Of a DNA stretch of 64,000 nucleotides, positions 1 through 8,756 are shown piece by piece. Below the pieces are notes generated by a model. It did no database searches, had not been told where the DNA came from, and saw nothing but the letters and a program-made list of their open reading frames with translations. Origin of the DNA: Streptomyces sporangiiformans (GTDB lineage: Bacteria; Actinomycetota; Actinomycetes; Streptomycetales; Streptomycetaceae); NCBI RefSeq assembly GCF_005768555.2, contig NZ_VCHX02000158.1, forward strand, positions 62,001 to 126,000, written 5' to 3'. The position numbers and the translations under genes were made by a program. Each line of letters begins with the position of its first letter. The stretch's first letter is position 1.

Positions 1-99
1 CCATTACCTCATCCTCAAGGTAGACGCAACCCATGGTGGTGGCGTGCCGGGCAGAACGGCTCTACCGTGGGGACAGGAAGCAGATCCCAGGAGCACGTC

Positions 100-534
100 A
101 TGATCATCCTCGGACTTGTCATTCTCGTCGCCGCGGTAGTCATCGGCGTCGCCGGCGTTCTTTCCAACAGTGGCAGCGCCCACGAGTTCACCGGCGGATT
201 CTCCGTCTTCGGAGTCGACGTCACCGGCTCCACCGGCACCCTCTTCCTCTACGGCCTCGTCGTCGGGGCGGCGGCTCTGCTCGGGCTGGGCCTCCTCCTG
301 ACCGGCGCACGCCGCACCGCTCGTCGCGGCAGCACCGCACGTCGCGGGCTCAAGCAGTCTCGGCGCGAGACAGCCGCAGCCGAACAGGAACGGGACGTTC
401 TGATCAACGAACGCGACTCCGCCCGCGCGCAGACGGCGCAGACGGAGAGGGATGACGACCACCCTGCCGGACTGGTCGATCGCCCCCGTCACAAGGACCA
501 CTGGTTCCGCCACCGGCACCGGGCCGCTCACTGA
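100..534 (+). CDS. small two-pass membrane protein, unknown function
   Basis: A 144-residue protein. I chose the ATG at 100 because AGGAG lies 7-11 bases upstream and the protein then begins directly with a hydrophobic helix (about residues 1-22). A second hydrophobic helix runs from about 47 to 68. An arginine-rich stretch follows, then a helical charged segment (about 85-120) and a histidine-rich tail. The layout, two helices joined by a short polar loop and a basic cytoplasmic tail, is common among small actinomycete membrane proteins. No catalytic motif is visible. It is followed by about 210 bases without a gene and then a BrkB-like membrane protein on the same strand. I cannot name a function. 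Confidence 0.65.
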   Translation: MIILGLVILVAAVVIGVAGVLSNSGSAHEFTGGFSVFGVDVTGSTGTLFLYGLVVGAAALLGLGLLLTGARRTARRGSTARRGLKQSRRETAAAEQERDVLINERDSARAQTAQTERDDDHPAGLVDRPRHKDHWFRHRHRAAH

Positions 535-747
535 CGATCCAGGTCGGCCGCCTGGCGACCTGCCGCGCGCCCCACAGACGGCGTCGCCGCACCGGACGAC
601 CTCGCGCCGCAGCGGTCGTCATCGGCTTGCTCCGGCGCAGACCTCGGCGATCGTCGCACGGCTCTCAAACGCCGGAAGGCGGTGCGGGTTTCCCCGCCGG
701 ATGACTCTCTCCTCGGCCGTGGGGTACGCAGGGAACGGGTGTTGCTC

Positions 748-1719
748 ATGGAATGGCCGAGACGGCTGCCTGTGATCGGAAAGCTGATGCGGACGCACGC
801 TTGGCAGGCGTTCGAGCGGCTGGATGCCGTCCACTGGGCCAGGCTCGCCGCGGCCGTCACCTTCACCAGTTTCGTCGCCCTCTTTCCGCTGATCACCGTG
901 AGCGCGGCGATCGGTGCCGAGCTGCTGAGCGAGGACCAGCTGGGGAAACTCCAGGACAAGATCGCCGCCCAGGCGCCAGGCCTCTCCGACCTCCTGGACC
1001 TGGACGGTTTCGTCGAGCATGCCGGGTCCGTCGGGCTGATCGCGGGCGCGCTGCTGCTCGTGATCGGCATCAACTGGGTCGGCGCTCTGCGCGGGTGCCT
1101 GCGCGCGGTGTGGGAGAAGGAGCAGGACCCGGGCAATCCGTTCCTGCTCAAGCTCAAGGACTCCGTGGTGCTGGTCGGGCTCGGCGCGGTCGGGCTGGTC
1201 GCGATCGGTAGTTCGGTGTTCGCCAGCAGTGCCGTCGGCTGGGCCGCCGACAAGGCCGGTATCGAGGGCGGGGCGGGACGCGCTCTGCTGTTCTTCACCG
1301 GCCTGGCCATCGCCCTGGTCGTCGACTTTCTCCTGCTGGCCTACCTGCTCACCCGGCTGCCGCGGGTGCATCCCGGCCGACGTGCGGTCGTGGTCGCCGG
1401 GCTGATCGGTGCGGTGGGCTTCGAACTGCTCAAGTGGTTGCTGACCGGCTACCTGCAGGGCGTTGCGGCGAAGAGCATGTACGGCGCCTTCGCCGTGCCG
1501 GTCGCGGTCGTGCTGTGGATCAACCTCATGGCGAGGCTGCTGCTGTACTGCGCCGCCTGGACAGCGACAGCAGCGGGGACGGCGGTGCAGTCCGGCGAGA
1601 CAGCCGAGGGCGAGAGCCCGGAGCCCGGGATCAGCCCCGCAGCCGACGCCCCATCACAGCGTGCGCCAGTCGGCAGCCGCGCACCAGCAGCACCGCGCCT
1701 CCAGAAGCACGGCCCGTGA
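748..1719 (+). CDS. YihY/BrkB family inner-membrane protein
   Basis: A 323-residue polytopic membrane protein of the YihY/BrkB (UPF0761) family. Near the N-terminus it has the family pattern of a conserved region around ARLAAAVTFTSFVALFPL, then about six hydrophobic helices, including a late helix with YGAFAVPVAVVLWINLMARLLLY. The last 50 residues are a low-complexity Ala/Pro/Gly tail. The ATG at 748 is the likely start. An in-frame GTG at 739 lies closer to the AGGGA at about 730, so the start is uncertain by three codons. The biochemical role of the family is not established; transport or envelope roles have been proposed. It stands alone on its strand, convergent with the ANTAR genes. Confidence 0.8.
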   Translation: MEWPRRLPVIGKLMRTHAWQAFERLDAVHWARLAAAVTFTSFVALFPLITVSAAIGAELLSEDQLGKLQDKIAAQAPGLSDLLDLDGFVEHAGSVGLIAGALLLVIGINWVGALRGCLRAVWEKEQDPGNPFLLKLKDSVVLVGLGAVGLVAIGSSVFASSAVGWAADKAGIEGGAGRALLFFTGLAIALVVDFLLLAYLLTRLPRVHPGRRAVVVAGLIGAVGFELLKWLLTGYLQGVAAKSMYGAFAVPVAVVLWINLMARLLLYCAAWTATAAGTAVQSGETAEGESPEPGISPAADAPSQRAPVGSRAPAAPRLQKHGP

Positions 1720-1779
1720 TCCGAGCGTGATTCCTCGTGCTTGGGCAGCTGCGTACGGGGCACCGCTTTGGCGACGGAG

Positions 1780-2496
1780 TCAGGCCACCAGGCCGGGGAG
1801 GGGTTCGGAGCCGTCGATCAAGGCGCGGGCGACGTCGGACAGGCGTCGGTTGTGGGCGCGGGCGTAGCCGCGCAGTGCGGTGAAGGCCTGCTCCATGTCG
1901 ATGTTCTGGCGTTCGGCGAGTTTCCCCTTGGCCTGCTCGATCAGTACCCGGCTGTTGAGTGCGGTCTGCAGCTGTTCGTTGAGGACGGTGCTGCGGTGGG
2001 TGGTGCGTTGTTGCAGGAGGCTGATGGTGGCGACGTCGGCGAGGGCCTGGGCGATGAGGGTGGCGGCCGGGTCGAAGGGGCCGGGGGCGGCGCGGAAGAG
2101 GTTCAGGGCGCCGACGACCTCGTCGCGCAGACGCATGGGCAGGGCCTGGACCGCGCCGAAGCCGCTGCGGTGGGCTGCCGTGACGAAGCGCGGCCAGCGG
2201 TCGACCTCGCGGGTCAGGTCGGGGACGATCACCGGTGTGCCGGTGCGGAAGCACTCCAGGCAGGGGCCTTCGTCGTTCTGGAGCTGGAAGAGCTCCAGCA
2301 GGCGTACCTGTTCGTCGGAGGCGGCCATGACGCGGAGTTCGCCGTCGCGGTCCGCGAGCAGCACCCCGGCCGCACTGGCGCCGAGCATGCCCACGCAGCG
2401 ATCGGTGAGCAGGCGCAGGAAGTCGATGAGGTCGAAGTCGGCGACCAGGTTGTCCGCCAGCTCGACGAAGGTCTTGGCCAGGAGCTGCTGATTCAT
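1780..2496 (-). CDS. GAF-ANTAR domain response regulator
   Basis: A 238-residue protein with an N-terminal GAF sensor domain (about 20-150, with the typical NDEGPCLECFRTG block) and a C-terminal ANTAR domain (about 168-228). The ANTAR part has the helix containing RVLIEQAKGKLAERQNID followed by AFTALRGYARAHNRRLSDVARALI. ANTAR domains bind tandem RNA hairpins and prevent transcription termination, so this protein probably acts on mRNA after a signal reaches the GAF pocket; the ligand is unknown. It is the last gene of a leftward group, 78 bases after a second GAF-ANTAR gene. The start is the ATG at 2496. Confidence 0.85.
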   Translation of the reverse strand: MNQQLLAKTFVELADNLVADFDLIDFLRLLTDRCVGMLGASAAGVLLADRDGELRVMAASDEQVRLLELFQLQNDEGPCLECFRTGTPVIVPDLTREVDRWPRFVTAAHRSGFGAVQALPMRLRDEVVGALNLFRAAPGPFDPAATLIAQALADVATISLLQQRTTHRSTVLNEQLQTALNSRVLIEQAKGKLAERQNIDMEQAFTALRGYARAHNRRLSDVARALIDGSEPLPGLVA

Positions 2497-2574
2497 CGTG
2501 ACACCCTCGCTTGAGACGGGTCCCGCCGGGAGGGGGCGGGAAGTGCAGTACGTTCGTCGGTCGGCACCGGTGCG

Positions 2575-3336
2575 TCAGGTTTCCTCGTCGGTTTGTCTCG
2601 GTTCCGCGTCGGGGGAGAAGCGGAGCCGGTGGGCCACCACGTCGGCGGCCACCTCGGCGAGTCGGCGTCCCTGCGTATAGGCGTAAGCACGGAGCCGGAC
2701 GAAGGCTTCGTCGATGCCGACGCCGAGCTGGACGGTGAGGATGCCGGTGGCCTGGTCGATCTCCGGCCGGTATCCGCCCAGGTCCTCGAAGCCGCGGTCC
2801 GGTAACGGTCCGCCGGTCGGCGCGCCCGTCTCGTCGATCCGAGTATCGAGCAGGAGCAGCGTCGCGAGATCGGCGAACGCCAGCGCGTCGGCCAACTCCT
2901 CGGCGTCCAGCACGGTCGGCACGTCGGCGTACAGGTCCAGGACTCCCGGGCTGATCGCCCCTATCTGCAGGGGGAGCGCGAACACCGCGCGTGCCCCGGC
3001 TTCCAGCGCCGCATCGGCGAACACGGGCCAGCGGTCCTGCGTTGCGCCGGTCAGCAGATCGGGTGTCAGGATGGCGGAACCCTGTGTGAAGGCGTCCACG
3101 CAGGGTCCCTCGCCCAGGGTGAGCTGGAGCTCCTCCAGCTGCTCGCTGATGTCGTCGGTGCTGCACAGCGGATGGCTCGTCGTGGTCCGGGACATCGCCG
3201 ACAGCCCTGCCCCGCCCACCGGCAGCGCGGCCACGGCCGCGGTGCACACATCCACCACGCCGACCCGGGCGCCGCGTCGGGCCGCCTGCTCGACGACCAG
3301 CGCCTGGATACGAGCCGAGCGGCTGTCGGACCTCAC
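2575..3336 (-). CDS. GAF-ANTAR domain regulator, second copy
   Basis: A 253-residue relative of the downstream gene. The GAF region (about 10-175) carries the parallel block TLGEGPCVDAFTQG. The C-terminal ANTAR segment (about 185-240) contains IDQATGILTVQLGVGIDEAFVRLRAYAYTQGRRLAEVAADVVAHRL. The GTG start at 3336 overlaps the stop of the upstream acetyltransferase in a GTGA arrangement, which implies translational coupling. The open frame continues upstream, but only as the complement of the GNAT gene. The two ANTAR proteins share layout but differ clearly in sequence, so they probably see different signals. RNA targets would be tandem hexaloop stems in leaders elsewhere; I see none here. Confidence 0.8.
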   Translation of the reverse strand: MRSDSRSARIQALVVEQAARRGARVGVVDVCTAAVAALPVGGAGLSAMSRTTTSHPLCSTDDISEQLEELQLTLGEGPCVDAFTQGSAILTPDLLTGATQDRWPVFADAALEAGARAVFALPLQIGAISPGVLDLYADVPTVLDAEELADALAFADLATLLLLDTRIDETGAPTGGPLPDRGFEDLGGYRPEIDQATGILTVQLGVGIDEAFVRLRAYAYTQGRRLAEVAADVVAHRLRFSPDAEPRQTDEET

Positions 3337-4004
3337 CCGGGCCACCGGGTCCAGGCATCGGGCGCCAGGCCCTCCAGCCTCGCCGCGGTACGTTCCCCGA
3401 CGGGAAGGACCAGCACCCGGAGCAGCATGGCGCTGATCGGCCTCCAGATCTCTCCCACGTCCAGCCATCCCCAGGAGCGGAGCGCAGTGAGCGTTGGGCG
3501 ATCGGCCCGGTCCACCAGGGTGGTACCGAGAGACGCCTGGTGATCCGTCAGCAGCCGCTCCTGCAACCGGCGGGCCACGTCCTGGTCCTGCGGGTGCGGG
3601 CGGACCAGGATGTCGGTGATCGCGAAGACGCCGCCCGACTCGGTGAGTTGCTTGATGCTGTGCGGCAGTGCTCCGTCGAACCCGAGCCACCAATAGCCGT
3701 CGCTGCGCACCGGGAAGCCGAAGGCGCATCCCACCAGGTGGTCCGTCTCCGCGATCACCATGGCGAACCCCGGCCGACGGATGTCGGCGGTGAGACGGTT
3801 CAGAAAGTGCCGGCGGCTGGGACGGCGGTACGCCTCACGGGGTGACGTCTCGCGGGAGTCCACGTACAGATCCGCGAGGCCCCCGCTCACGCCCTGCGCC
3901 TGCCAGCGGTTCACCTGACGCAACCGCACCGCGTCCACGTCCGCGTCGGACGGTTCGCCACCACGGGGCTTGTACGGCTGCCCCTGCCCGGACCGGGCCG
4001 TCAC
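3333..4004 (-). CDS. GNAT-family N-acetyltransferase-like protein
   Basis: A 223-residue protein with a GNAT-like core. A strand pattern around GFAMVIAETDHLVGCAFGFPV is followed by FAITDILVRPHPQDQDVARRLQERLL, matching the beta4 and acetyl-CoA binding helix region, then a C-terminal WGWLDVGE block. Its GTG start at 4004 overlaps the stop of the STAS gene by four bases (GTGA), and its own stop overlaps the next ANTAR gene in the same way. The coupling suggests the three products are needed in fixed ratio. The substrate is unknown. A protein-modifying acetyltransferase acting on its regulator neighbours is an inference only. Confidence 0.7.
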   Translation of the reverse strand: MTARSGQGQPYKPRGGEPSDADVDAVRLRQVNRWQAQGVSGGLADLYVDSRETSPREAYRRPSRRHFLNRLTADIRRPGFAMVIAETDHLVGCAFGFPVRSDGYWWLGFDGALPHSIKQLTESGGVFAITDILVRPHPQDQDVARRLQERLLTDHQASLGTTLVDRADRPTLTALRSWGWLDVGEIWRPISAMLLRVLVLPVGERTAARLEGLAPDAWTRWPG

Positions 4005-4426
4005 CGCGCATCGCCCGAGAGGACAGAGGCAAACGGAACGGTCCGGCGCGGCGGGGCTTGGGCGGCCGGGGCTGGTACACCTCCGAGAGGATGCGTCAGT
4101 TTCCCGAACGGAACGCCAAGCAGCAGGAACCCGGAACCGGTGAGGTCGAATAATGGGCCCAGTGTCGGTGGTGGGCGGTGCAGACGCAGAGTCCCGCCGG
4201 CCTCCGTGGTCTTCTGCGCGGCGTCCAGGAAGGCGTTGAGGCCGCTGCAGTCGCAGAAGGTGACGGGGGTGAGGTCGACGTCGATGGCACGGAAGCCGTC
4301 GCTCAGACACCGCGCCAGTGCCGCGCGCACCAGCGGCGCCGATTCCAGGTCGATCTCACCGGCCAGGGTGATCAGTGCCCGGTGCCTTCGACCATGGCGG
4401 TAGACGTTGAGCTGCGGTAGGGGCAT
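4001..4426 (-). CDS. STAS-domain anti-anti-sigma factor
   Basis: A 141-residue protein in which residues about 8-105 form a STAS domain. The core reads ITLAGEIDLESAPLVRAAL, then DVDLTPVTFCDCSGLNAFLDA; the serine of DCSGL is the position phosphorylated by anti-sigma kinases in SpoIIAA/RsbV proteins. It should bind an RsbW-type kinase and release a stress sigma factor. A 35-residue Pro/Ala tail follows. The ATG at 4426 is preceded by GAGG. It is the first gene of an operon with a GNAT enzyme and an ANTAR regulator, joined by GTGA overlaps. No cognate anti-sigma kinase is adjacent. Confidence 0.85.
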   Translation of the reverse strand: MPLPQLNVYRHGRRHRALITLAGEIDLESAPLVRAALARCLSDGFRAIDVDLTPVTFCDCSGLNAFLDAAQKTTEAGGTLRLHRPPPTLGPLFDLTGSGFLLLGVPFGKLTHPLGGVPAPAAQAPPRRTVPFASVLSGDAR

Positions 4427-5374
4427 GAAGCCTCGGTTCAGAAGACCATCCGGCAGCGCACGCGGTGACGCCGGGATTCCCGGCCCCCTTGGCGCGCTGC
4501 GGGCAGGGGCGTACGTTCGGCGGAGGTGGAGCAACGGCCGGTCCGGCAGCCTGTGCGACAGGACAGAGGACCACCCAGTTCCCTCCAGGGATGCGCCGGG
4601 TGACGGACGAAAGATCCGCTCCCCGTAGCCATTTGTGTCGAGCAACGACGAGCCGCCGGGGTCTGGGACGTCCGTACAGCAGCATAGTCCTTTCCCCAGT
4701 CCGGCGGACGGCCGGAAGCCGCCCATTCCCAGATTGTGGACAGTGCCACAAACAGGAATGGCAGTCCGTCGACTGCCCGAGGAGGTGGCTTCGCATGACG
4801 GAGCCGAACAGTTCAACCCTGTAGAAGCCCGATCCCGACGAGCCGAGCACTGAACTGGACAATGCTGCAAGTCGCACGGCCCGGACCTCAGGAACCGGTG
4901 GAGACCGCGGCCGGACGACCTTCACGCACGGGGCGGCGGATTCACTCGCCTTCGGGGCCGGCTTCAACTGCTCTGGTGGCCCCACGCGCGGAGGTCGTAG
5001 CCCTTGCGACCGCACAGCCTGTGAAGGCGTCCGCGGTGCCTTGGCTTTTCGGTTCGCCCCGCGAACCACGCCGCGTAAGAGCCCGGAGGGCGCGGCGTTC
5101 TCCATGGATGTCACTGTCTGTGACGCGCCGCAGGGGGCGCCGAACGAAAAACCAGGCGTGCTCGATGCCGCAGGCGCATGGTGTGGGCTGCCGTTCGTTC
5201 CTCCCCGGATTCTCCCCAGCGTTCACGGTCGCCCAAAAGGCCTGGTCAGGGGGTTTGTTGGCGGCAGGACGAGGAGATCACCCGCATCACTTCTCCCCAG
5301 GGCTTGTCACAGCTCTGTTTTCGCGCGATGCGAGAGCGAACAGTCCGAGTGGCTTGAGGGGCGATTGCCGGACC
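4427..5374. other. 948-bp gap without a convincing gene
   Basis: This stretch separates the STAS operon from corA. Open frames in it are short or antisense and show no family signature. It holds a perfect 7-bp hairpin (GGTTCGC, loop CCC, GCGAACC) at 5051-5067 and a short integrase-tail scar at 5196-5219. The promoter of the leftward STAS operon must lie in its left part, but I could not pick a clear -35/-10 pair. Confidence 0.5.
5196..5219 (+). pseudogene. possible integrase C-terminal scar
   Basis: The bases CTCCCCGGATTCTCCCCAG at 5201-5219 read RSSPDSPQ on the plus strand. This nearly equals the RNSPDSPQ that ends the integrase relic at 63698-63832, and the first third of it recurs at 55382. 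No other integrase sequence is recognisable nearby, so this is at most a footprint. Confidence 0.3.
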
Positions 5375-6547
5375 CTAGAGCCAGTCCCGCCGCTTGAAAA
5401 TCACGTACAAACTGACACAGACAACCCCCATCAAGCCGATCGCGAAGGGGTATCCGAAGCTCCAGCCCAACTCAGGCATGTCCTCGAAGTTCATGCCATA
5501 GATAGTTCCCACGAGTGTGGGAGCAAAGAGAATGGCCGCCCAGGCCGAGATCTTCTTGATCTCCTCGTTCTGTTCGAAGCCCGCCTCCGCCAACGCCCGC
5601 ATCTCCGCGTTCTGCTGCTGCGTGACCAGCGTCGCGTTCACCGTGAGGATGTCGGCGAGGCCCTGGCGGAAGCCGTCGACGCGTTCGCTGGTGTGGGTGA
5701 CGTGGTCGGCGACGTCGCGGAGGTAGCGCTGGAGTTCCTCGTCGGTGTCGTACTTGGCGAAGCCCGCCATCAGGCCGTGCAGCATGCCGACCAGAGGGCG
5801 GGTGGCGCGCTGGAACTCGACCATTTCACGGGAGAGTTCGTAGATGCGGCGGGAGACCTCCGGGTCGCCGCTGAAGACCTCTGTCTCGATCTCGTCGATG
5901 TCGTTCTGGACGCCGGCGACGACCGGCAGGTAGCCGTCGACCACCGCGTCCAGGATCGCGTACAGGACCGCCTCCGGGCCCAGCTTCAACAGTTCCGGTG
6001 TCTTTTCCATGCGGCGGCGGACGGCCGAGAGGTCCGGTGCCGCACCGTGCCGGACCGTGATCACGAAGTCGGGGCCGACGAACACGTGCAGCTCGCCGAA
6101 GTCCACCTCCTCCGGTGCGTCGAGATAGCGGGCGGCGCGCAGGACGACGAACAGGGTCTCGCCGTAGCGTTCCAGCTTGGGGCGCTGATGCGCCTCCATC
6201 GCGTCCTCGACGGCGAGCGGATGGAGGTCGAACTCCTCGGCCAGCGACAGGATTTCGGACTCCGTCGGACGGGCCAGACCGATCCACGCCATGCCGTCCC
6301 GCTGCTCGCGCAGCTCACGGAAGGTCTGCGCGAGTGAGCCGGGCGTGGAGACGCGTACCCCGTCGCGGTAGAGGGCCGCCTCGACGACGCTGGCGACGGC
6401 CGGCTCCGCGGAGGTCGAGGCCGACGGGGTCGGACGGGGCTTCGGTGGCTCCCCGGACGGCGGGGCCGACGCAGTCATGGCGCGCCGCCACGCCGACTTC
6501 CGGCTGCTCTTCGCGGCGGGTACGGGGCGGACTCGGCGCTCCGGCAT
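5375..6547 (-). CDS. corA: CorA-type magnesium/cobalt transporter
   Basis: A 390-residue CorA/MIT-family channel. It has a long acidic and helical cytoplasmic domain, with EEFDLHPLAVEDAMEAHQRPKLERYGETLFVVLRAAR typical of the family, and two C-terminal membrane helices. The signature YGMNFEDMPEL sits in the loop between them: GMN is the selectivity motif and the chain ends in the basic KRRDWL. It should form a homopentamer that lets Mg2+ (or Co2+) enter. The ATG at 6547 is preceded by GGGAGG at a good distance. The first 65 residues are a Lys/Arg and Pro/Ser-rich extension. It is monocistronic and divergent from the winged-helix gene. Confidence 0.92.
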   Translation of the reverse strand: MPERRVRPVPAAKSSRKSAWRRAMTASAPPSGEPPKPRPTPSASTSAEPAVASVVEAALYRDGVRVSTPGSLAQTFRELREQRDGMAWIGLARPTESEILSLAEEFDLHPLAVEDAMEAHQRPKLERYGETLFVVLRAARYLDAPEEVDFGELHVFVGPDFVITVRHGAAPDLSAVRRRMEKTPELLKLGPEAVLYAILDAVVDGYLPVVAGVQNDIDEIETEVFSGDPEVSRRIYELSREMVEFQRATRPLVGMLHGLMAGFAKYDTDEELQRYLRDVADHVTHTSERVDGFRQGLADILTVNATLVTQQQNAEMRALAEAGFEQNEEIKKISAWAAILFAPTLVGTIYGMNFEDMPELGWSFGYPFAIGLMGVVCVSLYVIFKRRDWL

Positions 6548-6778
6548 CGCGGCTGCCTCCCGTGTTCGAAGGTCTGTGGCTCTGACTCGCTGGTTGTGTC
6601 CGGCTCTCTGGTTCTGTCCGGCGCTCTGGTTCTGTCCGGCTCCGGCTCTGTCTCTCTGATCTTGGGGCAGGATATACGGGTCAAATGACCCCGACATGGG
6701 GTCGGCCGGGGAATCGGGTAGGAGATCGGCAAGGTTTGCGGACAGAGGGTGTCCGCAAGTCCCGCTAGCGTGCGGAGC

Positions 6779-7894
6779 ATGACGAAGACCTCGACCGCCC
6801 CTGTGCTGAGCGTCCGCGCGCTGAACCGTGCGACTCTCGAGCGGCAACTGCTCCTGCGTCGCGCGGCCCTGTCCGCGAAGGACGCCGTCGAGCACCTCGT
6901 CGGTCTGCAGGCGCAGAACGTGAAGCCGCCGTACTACGCGCTCGCCGCCCGTCTGGAGGGCTTCGACCCCGAGGAGCTGTCGGCGGCGATGGGCGCCCGC
7001 GAGGTCGTACGCATCGTGACCCTGCGCTCGACCATCCACACGCACACCGCAGACGACTGCCTCACGCTGCGGCCGCTGGTGCAGTCCGCCCGCGAGCGGG
7101 AGTTGTACGGCTTCCGCGACGGGCTCGCCGGGGTCGACCTGGACCGGCTCGCCGCGATCAGCCGGGAGCTGGTCGAGGCCGAGCCGCGCACCATGAAGGA
7201 ACTGCGCGAGGCACTGCTCGTCGAGTGGCCCGAAGCCGACCCGCAGGCCCTCTCCATCGCCGCCCGCTGTCGGCTGCCCCTCGTCCAGGTCACGCCGCGC
7301 GGGATGTGGGGCAGGAGCGGCCAGGTCGCGCTCACCACCGCCGAGCACTGGCTCGGCCGCCCCGCCGAGCCCGCTCCCGCGCCCGACGCGACCGTGCTGC
7401 GCTATCTCGCCGCCTTCGGCCCCGCCTCCGTCAAGGACATGCAGACCTGGGCGGGCCTGACCCGGCTGCGCGAGGCCTTTGAACGCCTGCGGCCCCAGTT
7501 GATCACCTTCCGCGACGAGAACGGCGTCGAACTCTTCGACCTCCCGGACGCGCCCCGCCCGGACGCGGACACCCCCGCACCACCCCGCCTCCTGCCCGAG
7601 TTCGACAACCTGCTCCTCTCGCACGCCGACCGCTCCCGAGTGGTCCCCACCGAGTACAAGGGGCGCAGCTGGCAGGGCAACCAGGCCTACCGCACGTTGC
7701 TCGTGGACGGGTTCCTCAGGGGCGTATGGCGGCTGGAGGAGTCGCGCGACCGCGCCGTGGTCACCGTCGAGCCGTTCGACCCCCTCACCAAGGGCGAGCG
7801 TGACCAGGTCGTCGAGGAAGGGGAGCGGATGCTGTCGGTGCTGAGCGCGGCCTCCTCGCACGACATCCGGTTCGGAGCCGTCGTACGCGCCTGA
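6779..7894 (+). CDS. winged-helix DNA-binding domain protein (AlkZ/HTH_42 family)
   Basis: A 371-residue protein of the large actinomycete family that shares a fold with the DNA glycosylase AlkZ. Family marks are the start VRALNRATLERQLLLRR, HLVGLQAQNVKPPYYALAARL, the block VVRIVTLRSTIHTHTADDCL, and the late LPEFDNLLLSHADRSRVV. AlkZ-type members unhook interstrand DNA crosslinks and use a QxQ/QxD motif; the LQAQ here at the usual position fits such a motif. Which lesion or ligand this member handles is unknown. The ATG at 6779 has GGAG just upstream. The gene is alone on its strand and convergent with lysE. Confidence 0.8.
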   Translation: MTKTSTAPVLSVRALNRATLERQLLLRRAALSAKDAVEHLVGLQAQNVKPPYYALAARLEGFDPEELSAAMGAREVVRIVTLRSTIHTHTADDCLTLRPLVQSARERELYGFRDGLAGVDLDRLAAISRELVEAEPRTMKELREALLVEWPEADPQALSIAARCRLPLVQVTPRGMWGRSGQVALTTAEHWLGRPAEPAPAPDATVLRYLAAFGPASVKDMQTWAGLTRLREAFERLRPQLITFRDENGVELFDLPDAPRPDADTPAPPRLLPEFDNLLLSHADRSRVVPTEYKGRSWQGNQAYRTLLVDGFLRGVWRLEESRDRAVVTVEPFDPLTKGERDQVVEEGERMLSVLSAASSHDIRFGAVVRA

Positions 7895-7910
7895 GGGCGC
7901 CGGCGTAATC

Positions 7911-8603
7911 TCAGTCCGCCCGGCCCGTCGCCGCGACCGTCACACCCAGGCCGATCATGGTGAAGCCGCCCGCGCCGCCGATCATCGACAGGCGGCGGTC
8001 CGAGCGCGCGAACCACGTGCGGGCCGCGGCGGCGGTCAGGCCCCACAAGGTGTCCGTGACCAGGCCTATGGATATCGGGACCAGGCCCAGAAGGAGCATC
8101 TGCAAGGGAAGCTGGCCGGCCGACTGGTCCACGAACTGGGGCAGTATGGCGGCGAAGAAGACGATGCCCTTGGGGTTCGTGACGCCGACGACGGCGCCGT
8201 CCAGGACCGTCCGCAGATCGCCGCGGGCCGCACCCGCCGATCCCGTCGCGCCTGCCGATCCCGTCGCTTCCGGCGAACCCGTCGCCCCTGCCGCGATCGC
8301 CGAGGCCTTCAGGTCCTTGCGGTGGCGGAACGCCTGGACGCCGAGGAACACCAGATACGCGGCGCCCGCCAGCTTGACGGCCAGGAAGACGGCGGCCGAG
8401 CGCTCGACGAGCGAGCCGATGCCGACGGCCACCGCCACGACCAGGACGTACGAGCCGAGCACGTTCCCGAGCGCCGTGGCTATCGCCGTGCGCCTGCCGT
8501 GGGCGAGTGCGCGGCCGATCACGAACAGCACGCTGGGGCCAGGAATCACGATCACCAGCAGTGACATGGCCGCGAAGGCCAGGAAACGATCTGTGGACAC
8601 CAT
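7911..8603 (-). CDS. LysE-family amino-acid exporter
   Basis: A 230-residue LysE/RhtB-type exporter with about six membrane helices. It opens with FLAFAAMSLLVIVIPGPSVLFVIGRAL, the typical PGP motif of helix 1. An NPKGIVFFAAILPQFV block lies after the central loop, which is also characteristic. The central cytoplasmic loop is expanded by a Gly-Ala-Thr-Gly-Ser repeat (about residues 108-124). The ATG at 8603 has AGGGGGT seven bases upstream; a GTG at 8612 is possible but has no spaced ribosome site. The substrate is not predictable from sequence. The gene is convergent with the winged-helix gene. Confidence 0.85.
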   Translation of the reverse strand: MVSTDRFLAFAAMSLLVIVIPGPSVLFVIGRALAHGRRTAIATALGNVLGSYVLVVAVAVGIGSLVERSAAVFLAVKLAGAAYLVFLGVQAFRHRKDLKASAIAAGATGSPEATGSAGATGSAGAARGDLRTVLDGAVVGVTNPKGIVFFAAILPQFVDQSAGQLPLQMLLLGLVPISIGLVTDTLWGLTAAAARTWFARSDRRLSMIGGAGGFTMIGLGVTVAATGRAD

Positions 8604-8695
8604 GCCCGTCACCCCCTAGGCGACCCATTCAATCAGGCGGCACTGACAACGTGTCCACGCCTGCGCGTGGGCCGGCCGACCGTGTTGCATGGACC

Positions 8696-8736
8696 GGGGG
8701 CGTTGCGAACCGCTCGTGGCGGCCCGCAACGCCCCC
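8696..8736 (-). terminator. rho-independent-type hairpin after the trypsin gene
   Basis: A perfect 12-bp stem (GGGGGCGTTGCG at 8696-8707 with its complement at 8725-8736) encloses a 17-base loop. It lies 21 bases beyond the stop of the leftward protease gene. There is no U-tract, as is usual for Streptomyces terminators. Confidence 0.75.
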
Positions 8737-8756
8737 TGGCGTTACCTGAGAGGTGC

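Noticed and set aside
1631..3358. 575-codon minus-strand open frame
   Set aside because: It overlaps both ANTAR genes in a different frame and has typical high-GC shadow composition.
4862..6337. 491-codon plus-strand open frame
   Set aside because: Mostly antisense to corA; no start signal or domain.
6548..7861. Upstream continuation of the corA reading frame to 7861
   Set aside because: It is antisense to the well-supported winged-helix gene, has no family motif and precedes a good ribosome site at the corA ATG.
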